From assembly GCA_030867875.1 (NCBI GenBank), contig JAOWCC010001368.1:7053714-7117713 (forward strand): a stretch of DNA of 64,000 nt, written 5' to 3'. The position numbers were made by a program, and so were the translations under genes. Position 1 is the first letter of the stretch. The number at the start of each line of letters is the position of its first letter. A model generated the notes under the pieces. The model made no database searches. It was not told the origin of the DNA and saw only the letters and a list, made by a program, of their open reading frames with translations. This DNA comes from Actinernus sp. WN-2022 (taxonomy: Eukaryota > Cnidaria > Anthozoa > Actiniaria > Actinernidae). Below, in pieces: positions 34,601-43,339 of the stretch.

Positions 34601-37600
34601 CGTTCAGAAACAGCTCAGTCGAGGCTGACTACGCACAATCTATTGTTTTTAGCATGTGAAGAAGAAGATCACTCATATTAACTTATGGAGACAAATATAC
34701 CTTAGCCTTTACCGCGGCGGTAACCGTGCGGTAACCGTGCGGTAACCGTACTGTAACCGTACTGAAACCGTACTGAAACCGTACTATAACTTACTGTACC
34801 GTATAACTCCGTACTTTTATTGTATCAAAAGAAAAAAAAACAGTAGGGAAACCATTTCAGTGTTATGGCATGCCGAATAGTAACTGTGCCGTAAGTCATT
34901 GCCGTAACTTGTCCACTCATACGAAATCTGCTCTAATTTATTTTGTCTTTATTTTGTATCATTCTTATTACCCAGGGCCTCTATAACCCGAGTTCGATTC
35001 CCATTCCGGCGCCATATGTGAGTTGAGTTTGTTGGTATCTCTCCCTTGTTCTGAGGGTTTTTTCTCCGGTTTCCTCCCCCCTCAAAAATCAACCTAAATT
35101 CCAATCCTTTTGTTCCTCTATTTGACCATTGTCTTGGTATTCTCATAGGAATTTTAAAATATGAATGAGAAAGAGAATTTGAAAAGGATTCTGGCCTGGT
35201 TACCGTGCAGGTTAGCGGTCCTCTCGTTAAAAATCTCGTTGTTTTAGGGAAAACTACATAAACCTATAGATCATTTTAAAGCTTATAAACCATAGAATGA
35301 GCCTGCGTGATGTTTTTATGACAAAATATTATTGGTAAGAACGGTGGACCTAGAAACGCAAAACGGGCAGTGTTTATAAAGACGAATTACCAGGCCACGC
35401 GTATGGCTGATTTAACTGCATAATGTCAATCGACACATAGTAGCCTTCAAACCGTGTGGGGATTTTTTTGACATTTTACTTTGTTCAAATGAAAAATTAA
35501 ATCAAAGTTGGAGCTTCAGAAAATACCCTTGTCATTTGACACCGGACAGTATAACTAAAGAACCTTTTCGAATTTCGAAAAAGCCGCACACCGTTTTTTT
35601 CTTCAATATGTAATGAGGCTCTCTCCCAAATTTCAATGAATTCTGTTGAAACCCCGAGCTCCATATTCGTTCAAAGATAGAGAATACTTCTAAGCCGAGA
35701 TATTCGCGTTTTAGTTCTGTAAACAGCTAAAACCTCTTAGTCCATCTGTCCAATACTGCGATACCGCCATCCAATGAAGTGCGAGAACCACTGGTGGTCT
35801 CGACAAAGGGTTCGGAGATTTGCGGGAAACTGTAATAGGGTTCGCATATCAATACACAACGCTTGCCACACGCTCTGTAGTCTGTAGTGGTTGGACAGAA
35901 AACTGGACTTACGATGCCGAAATGCAGAACGAAAATTAAACTAACTACCGCTAACGAATAGAGAAGAAACTCGAAAAGAACGAAGAAATCCGAACCAATG
36001 GATAATGAGAGCGCAGCTACAAAAACAGCAATGCTAGAAGCTACAGGTAATGACTTCAGTCTACTATGCATATGACTTTACAACCAGCGTTATAACAGGT
36101 CATAACATATCGACGTACGCCTTTGCAATGGAGATTACTTCTGATGTGATCTCAATTGGAAAATACCTAGCAAGAGTGCCTAGCGATTTCTGAATATGTC
36201 ACTTTGAAAAATAGATGCCGTTTCATGGTTGTATTATTATTCGTTTCCGAATGAACAATATGCAAATAGGATTCGAAGCAAGTTCCCGGAGGTTGTTCCC
36301 GCGAAAAAGTTCGAAACGTTTTCACGTTGTGTTTTGCAGAGAACGGTGAAAATGTGGGCGACTGCGTGCATTTTCACGTGCAGTTATTTGTATTTTGTAA
36401 TTAAGGCTATTGTTTTATGCCGTCGTCCAAGATAGGGACCTTACGCAACCAGGACGGCGACGGCAGTGACGACGGGAGGTAGAAAAGTGTTTTCACCCAA
36501 AATCTGATATTTACTAGTTCCTTTATTCGCTTTTAATTACGTTTCACATCCAGGTCTTCGAAAATTATGATAAGCATAAAGTTTTTCTCACGCCGAACGA
36601 AAAACAGAGTGCTTTACTTTCTTATGTTTGCGTTCTCTTGTAAACGTAAACTTTGGGGTTTTCACGTTGTGTTTTTCCTGACAACGGTTGAAATGTAGGC
36701 GACTGCGTGCATTTTCATGTTCAATTATTGTATTTTGTAATTAAGGCTATTGTTTTATGCCGTCGTCCAAGACGTTACTAATAGGATTATCACACGCTGG
36801 CTATTTGTTTGCTTTTCCGAAAAAACAAGTTTCTTTCAGTATCTCGAAGTTTTTAATGTATAGGATTAGTTTGTGTTTCATATTGTAGAATATATCAGGA
36901 CGAAAAAAAAATGTTCATGAAGAAACACTGTACAAACCTGCACGGTAACCTTAAATGACGCCATAAATCATAATGCTCACAATTTGTTGGCACTTTCTTT
37001 CCTTCAGGTTGTTGTCTTGGTTCCCCTCCCTACCCCCCAGGAGTATTTGGTCGCATTCTTCTGGACGCTCCCTGCAGTGCACTTGGTCAGCGTCCGCAGT
37101 CTATTGTGCGCATGTCATTAAAGGAGCTTCAATCTTTTCCAAAACTTCAAAGAAAACTCTTTTCTTCTGTAAGTAAATTAATTATTACTTACGCCTTTTG
37201 CCAAAATCTGTAACGTTAGACATTGGACTTTTAGTGGCTTCTTGTGATGCTCGCTGGCTCAAACCTGAATGTCGGACACTTCCACTCATAATGGAAGCTA
37301 GATTAGCTCTGCTATTCTGAGTAACTTTTACCATCATTTCTTAGTCTATTAATATTGTACATGTAATTAAGTTCAGTTTTTGGTAATAAAGTCGAGTTGT
37401 TGTTGTAATGAATCAGTACGAGGCTCCGTGCACAATACTCAGTCGTTCGTGGCAAGATCAGACTATAGCACTTCTGTAGTTTGTCACGAACGACTGAGCA
37501 TAATGCACGGAAGCCTCGTATTGATTCCTTTGTACGTAGGAAGTGAGGCATATCTCGGAAGTGGGCTATTAAGGTATGCAGTAGCAGCTGACGTATTTTC

Positions 37601-39748
37601 GCATAAATTTCCTTTGATCCTTGATTCGAGTACATGTCCAGCGGTAATCATGTGCTCAACCCACAACTCCCTCTTTGGTCTAACGAAACGTCAGCTGCTA
37701 CTCTCTACTCACAGCGGTTAGTCATTATTACTATTTGTCACCAGGCAGTGGGGCTGCTAAAAGATGGCGGCGTCCTCGTCTACTCGACTTGTACCATTAC
37801 TACTCACGAAAACGAGGAGCAGGTGGCCTGGGTACTAAACACATTCCCGTGCCTTCAGTTAGCTGCCCAGGTGAGTTTGGCTCCGCCGCTTAAAGTGCCC
37901 CTAAACCCTTTTGCAATGTTTATATATATGAAACTTTGAAAGGTTTTGAATACTTCTGCGAAGAAATTTGTGGCTTACAGAGAATACACTATGTTCTATG
38001 CTTGTTTGAAATGGTGAAAATTTGACCTTTCCTGACACATGACCTTGTAAGAAAAAGACTGGGTCGATTCCCTATCTTACGTCATCCAATTCATTCGACT
38101 TTGCAATAACTTGAATAAATATTTAGCATTTTGTCTAAAATAGCTGTTTTCTTTACTAAAATCTCACAGACTGTATATTCTCTATTTATCGATGCTGTTG
38201 TGATAGAAAGACGTCATGGAAAATAATGCATTAATGAGGTGACGTAAGATAGGGAATCGACCCAGGCTTTTTCTTACACGGTAATGGGTCAGGAAGTGGT
38301 CACATTTTCACCATTTCAAACAAGCATAGAACATAGAGTATCCTCTGTAAGCCAAAAAATTATTCACAGAAGTACTCAAAACCTTTCAAAGTTTCATATA
38401 TATAAAAATTGCAAAAGGCACTTTAAGAAAATGGCTGGACGCGCGAATTGTCAACCGTAATTTGAAAAGTGTTCCCAAAGTGAAATTTGAATCCAAAACC
38501 CTTCTCAATTTTTCAGCCATCGTAAGCCACGACATTTCTTTTAAAGTGCCACTACGACGAAAATTTACCATTTTGATTTGCCACTTTTTCAGTGTAAATA
38601 GGTCAATCAGTATTAGAAATATCAGAAATAGTAAAAATATTCCCAAATGAGCATGTTAAATCACAAAATTTTAGGAGAGTTTACGGTAAAATACTGGAAG
38701 CCGTTCTCAGTGTATGGACATCACTTCCGCTGAATAAACCTTTGTTTAAAGCTGAACAAAGGGAACGGCCTCCAGTAATAACGGACGTTTAGATTCAATA
38801 TTCGGAGCTCAAAAAATTAGACTTCCTGTCGTTGTGTCGAAAACAATTTGAACTGGTAATAATGTATCAACTCTACTTTATGAATATGCAAAAACATTGA
38901 TATGTCAAAATTTGATCGTAAGTGGCACTTTAAGGCTCGAATCAGAGAAATGCATAATCTTAAAGTGCCTATGAAATGAAAATTATTATTTTCCCAATAT
39001 GACAAACTATCTTCAACCAAGATGAGAAAATTGTTTTCCCCTTGTCAGAACTTAATTTTATCCCGTTTTTAACCCGGGAAAGTTCAGACGAATGTGGTGA
39101 CGTAAATACCTTTGAAATCGCTTTTGTTTAGTTGTTTTCAGATTCTAAACAAAAGCGACTTCAAAGTTATTTACGTCCAAATTCCGTCCCAGGTCCCATA
39201 CAATTTGTCACCACATATTTGGTTGAAGCGGGTCACAAAAAACTGTTTTGCCGTTTCAATTTTTCTTTCATAAACGTTTTGTAGACTAATATAATTTGTA
39301 AGTAAACTTCTCTAAAAATATATCAAAAAATATATGTGATTTCATAGACACTTTTACGGAAACCTCTTAAACTCAGTGTTCTTTTTGGAAGCCTAAATCT
39401 ATGGCTGTGTTTTCCCCCTTTAAATTCTACTTTAGATGTCACTAAAATACCAATTGCCCAGGCGCCGCCATCTTGGATCTTATGACGTCACACGGTTAAT
39501 CCGTGAGACACAATAAGATCCAAGATGGCGGCACTTTACCCCCTGAATCGATTATCTCTTATTTTAATTAACAGAATCCCCATATTGGGGGTCCAGGTCT
39601 TGAAAACTGCGGGCTCACAGAGGCAGAGAGAAGACTGGTGCAGAGATTTGACCTAGTGTTCTCCATGGCGACGCGGCAGCCATTAGTTCACCGTGTGATG
39701 TGGATACTATTGGCTTCTTTATCGCCAAGTTTGTGAAAAAGTCATGAT
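25484..39748 (+). CDS. NSUN6: NSUN6-like tRNA cytosine-5 methyltransferase, seven 3' exons (N terminus not seen)
   Basis: Exons lie at 25484-25640, 28507-28667, 30906-30946, 33091-33241, 37008-37168, 37745-37870 and 39575-39748, all with compatible phases and AG acceptors. NSUN6 of the NOL1/NOP2/Sun family methylates C72 of certain tRNAs in the cytosol using S-adenosylmethionine. The first exon encodes PUA-domain sequence (GDEVSVLADLD, LFVGNGVALM). Next come the linker FLQNLPS and the SAM-binding start LDMCAAPG-GKTTHLATLM, then VVAFDKS, the motif IV DAPCSALGQRP and the motif VI YSTCTIT with the catalytic cysteine, and a C-terminal exon with GFFIAKFV in segment A. About 320 residues are visible; vertebrate NSUN6 has about 470, so roughly 150 N-terminal residues are missing upstream, possibly in the gap. 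The last exon carries a one-base deletion. The gene is convergent with the GPCR. Confidence 0.9.
26442..28001. mobile_element. 1.56-kb palindromic DNA element with ~450-bp arms and 10-bp target duplication
   Basis: The arms (about 26442-26895 and 27555-28001) begin AGCCTGATTATCAGACTGTC. CATTTCGATT is duplicated at 26432-26441 and 28002-28011. Both arms carry a helicase-like coding fragment (KACETFNISELFPEQRKAL) with different damage. The unique centre has no recognised gene. A 9-10 bp duplication suits a Mutator-like element. It lies in the NSUN6 intron before exon 28507. Confidence 0.82.
26656..26949 (+). pseudogene. Helicase-like N-terminal fragment in the left arm of the palindromic element
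   Basis: The frame starts MALEKACETFNISELFPEQR and passes into unrelated sequence within about 35 codons. FPEQ..AL resembles the segment just before Walker A in RecQ-type helicases, which are common in cnidarian repeats. The Walker A motif is absent. The right arm (27621-27815, minus) repeats it with other changes. Assignment to RecQ is tentative. Confidence 0.35.
28507..28667 (+). CDS. NSUN6: NSUN6 exon: start of methyltransferase domain, SAM motif I first half
   Basis: The acceptor is ATCTAG and the donor GTGACA. The translation contains FLQNLPSTVVGHVLDPQPGE and ends LDMCAAPG, the first half of Rossmann motif I. It splits the PGGKT loop exactly where the next exon begins. It is present only once in the window, because segment A begins downstream of it. 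Confidence 0.9.
28668..30905. other. NSUN6 intron, no other gene seen
   Basis: It contains TACCCTGTTCAAGACAAA-type low-complexity repeats (about 28780-29060) and several GCGTTAATTTCCGGGACATT units around 29370-29480, where segment B begins. Confidence 0.6.
30453..30705. mobile_element. 253-bp MITE, same insertion as at 2246 (segment B)
   Basis: Same ends and interior as the segment A element, so the insertion predates divergence of the two copies. Confidence 0.7.
30906..30946 (+). CDS. NSUN6: NSUN6 41-bp micro-exon, SAM motif I second half (segment B)
   Basis: The acceptor is CTCTAG. The 41 bases read GGKTTHLATLMTDK after completing the split glycine codon. The exon is followed by AAG|GCAAGT, a GC-AG type donor. 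The reading frame continues exactly into GLVVAFDKS of the next exon, which confirms the unusual donor. Confidence 0.9.
33091..33241 (+). CDS. NSUN6: NSUN6 exon: SAM-binding motifs II-III region (segment B)
   Basis: The acceptor is GTTTCAG and the donor GTATGT. It encodes GLVVAFDKS (the acidic residue that binds the SAM ribose) followed by a helix and KPYVFDAVKSLDEAIERL. Relative to segment A there are two amino-acid changes, P to R and I to T. Confidence 0.88.
33331..33510. repeat. Near-perfect palindrome in the NSUN6 intron (segment B)
   Basis: Arms of about 80 bp, containing GGTATATACTTCATGGTAGT and its complement, face each other across a GTTTTAC loop near 33416. Segment A has only the left arm (about 6650-6725). 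Confidence 0.75.
33565..33635 (+). repeat. tRNA-like SINE head (segment B)
   Basis: An A-box match TAGTGTAGTGG (about 33570-33580) and a B-box match GGTTCGAGTCC (about 33617-33627) are spaced as in a tRNA. The run of G that follows replaces any recognisable body. Confidence 0.45.
33632..33661. repeat. Poly-G tract
   Basis: About 30 G directly after the SINE-like head; a poly-C tract of about 18 bases follows at 33890-33907. Confidence 0.85.
34324..34806 (+). repeat. Tandem duplication of a ~241-bp unit with an internal GTAACC(GTACT) minisatellite (segment B)
   Basis: CAATAGGATAAAACCGTTGT begins both units (34324 and 34565). Each unit ends in short repeats CCGTACTGAAACCGTACTGA. The whole 33882-35507 block is absent from segment A. 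Confidence 0.82.
34975..35115 (+). repeat. 5'-truncated SINE of the tRNA-derived family (segment B)
   Basis: B-box-like GAGTTCGATTCCC is followed by CATATGTGAGTTGAGTTTGT and TCTGAGGGTTTTTTCTCCGG, matching the element at 5786-5900. The A box is missing. Confidence 0.6.
37008..37168 (+). CDS. NSUN6: NSUN6 exon: catalytic motif IV (segment B)
   Basis: The acceptor is CCTTCAG and the donor GTAAGT. In frame with the previous exon it reads a glycine/proline-rich loop, then FGRILLDAPCSALGQRP and MSLKELQSFPKLQRKLFSS. The PC dipeptide is motif IV of the m5C RNA methyltransferases, whose cysteine helps release the product. The correct frame is easily missed because two other frames stay open here. Confidence 0.9.
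37745..37870 (+). CDS. NSUN6: NSUN6 exon: catalytic motif VI (segment B)
   Basis: The acceptor is CACCAG and the donor GTGAGT. It encodes AVGLLKDGGVLVYSTCTITT and ENEEQVAWVLNTFPCLQL. The cysteine of STCT is the nucleophile that attacks C6 of the target cytosine. It is 42 codons long and in phase 0 at both ends. Confidence 0.92.
37890..38426. mobile_element. MITE, TIR TTAAAGTGCC, ~210-bp arms (segment B)
   Basis: Counterpart of 9735-10271 at the same intron position. Confidence 0.82.
38541..38933. mobile_element. MITE, TIR TTAAAGTGCCACTACGA (segment B)
   Basis: Counterpart of 10398-10800; about 10 bp shorter because of small deletions in the nested CCGCCATTACTGG repeat. Confidence 0.75.
38960..39356. 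mobile_element. MITE, TIR TTAAAGTGCC (segment B)
   Basis: Counterpart of 10827-11221; the right end has drifted to GACACTTTTA. Confidence 0.55.
39575..39748 (+). pseudogene. NSUN6: NSUN6 terminal exon with one-base deletion (segment B)
   Basis: The acceptor is TTAACAG. The frame reads NPHIGGPGLENCGLTEAERRL and then loses one C in TTTGACCTAG near 39651, where segment A has TTTGACCCTAG. The shifted frame stops at 39734-39736 and replaces the conserved C-terminal strand GFFIAKFV. A sequencing error in a short C run or a real null allele would both explain it. Confidence 0.85.
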
Positions 39749-40232
39749 AACATTTTGAATCTGCATTCATTAAATCATGACAAGAATACACGTATGTTCA
39801 TCGACGGTCTCTAAAAGAAATAAAATAGAACGAATAATTGTTTTCGCGTCCGGAGTCTTTTATGTCTGTAAACTGATTCAATCCAAAATTAATTGGAAGT
39901 AGAATAGTTGTCACCCAAATACACGGTCATGAACACAATTGTTAAGTGTTTCCGTGAAAAGTCTTTTTGTACATACTGGAAGCCGGAACAACTGGTTCAC
40001 ATAGATCCATTTTTTTAAACCTCTTAATCCAACTGTTAATTTGTTCGCTTAATAGCGTTGATCAGTGCCCGGCCCCGGTTCTACAATACAAAGATTATTG
40101 AAGTGCGGTAGACTTGTAGTCTCTATAAAGCTGTGATATAAAGTGGTAAGCTGTAGTGCTGGCCCGGGTTTCGAAGCAAGGGGTCAGCGCTATCCCGCGG
40201 GTTAGATCCCTAACCTCGTGTTAAACTCTGCA

Positions 40233-40636
40233 TAATAGACCCTATGCATAAAGCTGGAACCTAATTTACATAAATTCAGAATTTTATCATTTGAAGAAAA
40301 ATTGACACTGTAACCTGAAAGAGCAATTACAAGTTATTCATCATATGCAATTTAATAGTTTATCACAAATTTCTCCAAAGGTATTACCATTTAAGACTCA
40401 GGAAAAACATGAAAGCGAGGCTGGTAGGGGCCTGGCTAACTATTTTCATACAAATCTCTCTTATTTCAAAAGTTTATTACTCTGTAGCAATGTAACTTAT
40501 GACACTCAAATTTCACAGGATTACTTATTTTTGTATGTTCTTTTACGTGACAGTTTTGGTTTTCACAAATATTCATTGCTGACTGGAGAAATCCAGTTGT
40601 AATCAAAATGTCCTTTATGCATTGGGTGTATACAAT
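40233..40636. mobile_element. 404-bp element inserted at TGCA, segment B only
   Basis: It sits inside the GGCCCGGGT MITE. Segment A reads CTCTGCATGCAGA, whereas here TGCA and TGCA are separated by 404 bp whose ends share inverted CCCTATGCATAAAG / CTTTATGCATTGGG. No coding region. Confidence 0.72.
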
Positions 40637-40753
40637 TGCAGAGTTAGCGCTATCCTGGGGAGAGAGTTACCTTTGCTTCGAACACCCGGGCCCTGGCGTG
40701 TGTGGGTCTGCATCAGCGATACGGAAATGTATCAACTTAAAGTTCATATTAAG

Positions 40754-41216
40754 TAATGGTCCATATAAGAACTGTAGTAGAATCCATTGTTCTGCAGCAA
40801 TGAGCCTCCGTCACATACGATTTTGCTTGAATATGCCTTAGTGCTTTAGGATGTGTCTACAGTCCAAACTACATCTCGAAAATAAAGTATTTGTTTATGC
40901 TATTGGCTCTTTTTTCTGTGAAAACTCAGACAAGCCACCATCCAGCCAATCGGATATAGAGAAAACAAAATATTTTTCAATCGAAAATTTGAGAACTTTC
41001 CCCACATACGATATTCTTCGAAATTAACCATAGTAATAGTTTGATCAAAAATATATTCAAACCACAAAATAATATCGAATGATAATGCATTATTTCGATG
41101 GGTTTATATTGAATTTAAAAGTATCAACCAATGAAATTACGAGAAAAAATAATAGAAAATTAACACCTTTTAACATTCCTTGCCGTGGAGCACTACAGTT
41201 CTTATCTGGACCATTA
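40754..41216. mobile_element. MITE, TIR TAATGGTCCATATAAGAACT (segment B)
   Basis: Same insertion as 12537-12998. Confidence 0.82.
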
Positions 41217-41322
41217 AGTGTATGCCAACCATGCAGTGAGTTGCAGCTCAATTTCAACCATTAGCCCGGCTTTATCAGAGCAAAGGGGCGAGTCTACTTT
41301 CTTTGTCATAGTAAACAATCAA

Positions 41323-42347
41323 TCACTGAATCGAATTGGACCTTTCTTGTGGCGCTGGTGTCACTGTTCCCCTTGCGACAAACCTCGACACATCCTTCCT
41401 TCCTCTGAGCTGTTTCCGATAGTGTCCGCGGTTAAGAGCCAGAAACAAACAAGGGACTCACAGCGCTGTTCAAATGCGCAGAAAAAACCTCCAGAACCTT
41501 AAGTTACACGGTATTCTGTCCAGTACAACCTTCGCGAGAAAGTACGTCAACCAACACAGTACAAACGCGAAAGACACCGACGCTAACATATGGACAGTCT
41601 TTCTGCTTGCACGTCTGTAGCGATTTTCTTGTCCTTGCGCGCTTGCTTGTCTCGGAAACACACCAGGTTTCTTCTTCCTCCTCAAGTAAATTATCATCAC
41701 TGTGTAAATAGAGCAAATTAACACCAGAGGGATGATATAAAAACACGATGAGAAGAGCTGTGTAATAAGCCTTTGTTGCCCAGTCATCGTCAAAGACATT
41801 CTTAAGGTTTCCCGAACATGAACGCCCAGTTACCGTAGTTTTAATTTTCAAGGCATATAGATATGAGCCCGCGCACCAGAGCTGTGCCCCAAATTGCGGC
41901 GATCATGACTTTAGCACCTTTCGTTGCTAGTCTTCGTTTGAGTGGAAACATGATGGAATTAAATCGGTCCACGCTAAGAGCAAGTAGGGTTAGGACGGAT
42001 GATATCAGTGATGCGTGGTGGAAGTAGGGTACAAGTTTGCATAAGACTAGTCCCGGTATTCCGGCCACGAGCCATTCTGTTCCAACGACCAACATAACAA
42101 CAACCCTCGGCATGTAGACCATTGTTATCAGAAGATCTGCAACACACAAGTTGATTATGAACAAGTTCATCGTCTTTCTCATGACTTTATCTTTGCTGAC
42201 AATGAAAACCACGATGCTATTTGCGATTAAAGACACGACAATGATGACGACGTAAGCGAAGACTCGAAGAGTTGTCACAAGGACGGAGTCAGATGTGAAA
42301 CATCGGCTGGATACCGTAGAGCTGTTGCCGCTTGTGAAGTTATCCAT
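41323..42347 (-). pseudogene. Class A GPCR, segment B copy, broken by single-base indels
   Basis: This is the same receptor as at 13106-14131. The start and TM1-TM4 are intact from 42347 down to about 41880. Then two one-base deletions (about 41868-41878), an extra A in a run at 41739-41743, an extra G at 41454-41456 and a missing C near 41479 shift the frame. Substitutions in the intact part are few and conservative (V to A, I to M). Five one-base indels, mostly in short homopolymers, look more like uncorrected read errors than long neutral decay, but a recent pseudogene is possible. Confidence 0.8.
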
Positions 42348-42992
42348 TGACGCAACTGGTAATGAAATTTTCTGCGAAAGAAGATGAACGCGTAAGAGTA
42401 ATGATGGGTGGATTTTCGCAGTAAATCAGGGCCGGGTTGCCGAAGCAAGGATAACTTTATCCCTAGGATAGCGCTAAAATCTGTAATTATAATCGTACAG
42501 TTTAACTCCGGGATCCAGAGCCACAATTTTGCAAATAATTAACAACTATTCTCCAAACTGGAGGTGACTTATGGTGGATATTTATTTACCGACACTGAGG
42601 GAGTAGTTGTTTTAGTATATACCACACAAGAGAAAAAGCGAGCCCAAATTTCGACAGATTAGTCCAAAAAGCTGCTTACAAGTGAATACATCACGCGCGA
42701 GTCCAAGACAACCATTTTGTCTCCAAGCCAGAAGGTGAATAGCACAAGATAATCCGAGTTTGAATAGCCAATCCGGCAGAGCGCGCGAAAAGCACTTCAT
42801 GTTTGTGGTATATAGAGATTATTACATACTAAGAGCTTGATATCATTTTTATTCACGAGTTTTTAATGCCATATTGCGAACGAGAGTCTTCGTAGTTTTT
42901 TTTCTCTGTTACTGTAATAAAAGTAGTAGTTGTGTTCGATGGTTCTGCGATTCGCGATTCTTCCCATTAATTCTCTGTGGCAAAAAAGTTAA
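42348..42992. other. GPCR 5' flank (segment B)
   Basis: Upstream of the receptor start there is a CCGGGTTGCCGAAGCAAGGA repeat edge and a TATACCACACAAGAG / TTGTGGTATATAGAG inverted pair (about 42616-42810). No clear promoter was identified. Segment A 14132-14766 is equivalent. Confidence 0.5.
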
Positions 42993-43339
42993 ACACTGGT
43001 ATATAATCAACTAAAGTGGTATTTTCTCGGTGTAAGAAACCCAAACTTGTAGGGTTCCTGAAAGTACAGATTAAAGCGACACTTTAAACTTTAGAACTTT
43101 AATCTTGCTCATTAGCATACACTAATTATTATTGTATTGTATGTATTGTATTCTTAAACACGGCTGAAAATGATTTGCAATTCAAATATTAGGGTTTCTT
43201 ACGCCGAGAAAGAACCACTAAAGTCGATTGAGGTATGCTAACCGCCGTGGAAAGCGAGTAGCAGCTGACGTTTCGAGCGCTAGCCCTTCGTCAGAGCTTT
43301 GCATACCTCGATCGACTTTAGTTGATTATATACCAGTGT
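42993..43339. mobile_element. MITE, TIR ACACTGGTATATAATCAACT (segment B)
   Basis: Counterpart of 14767-15119. Confidence 0.82.

Noticed and set aside
40345..40602. 85-residue ORF inside the 404-bp insertion
   Set aside because: Short, no domain and confined to a non-autonomous element.
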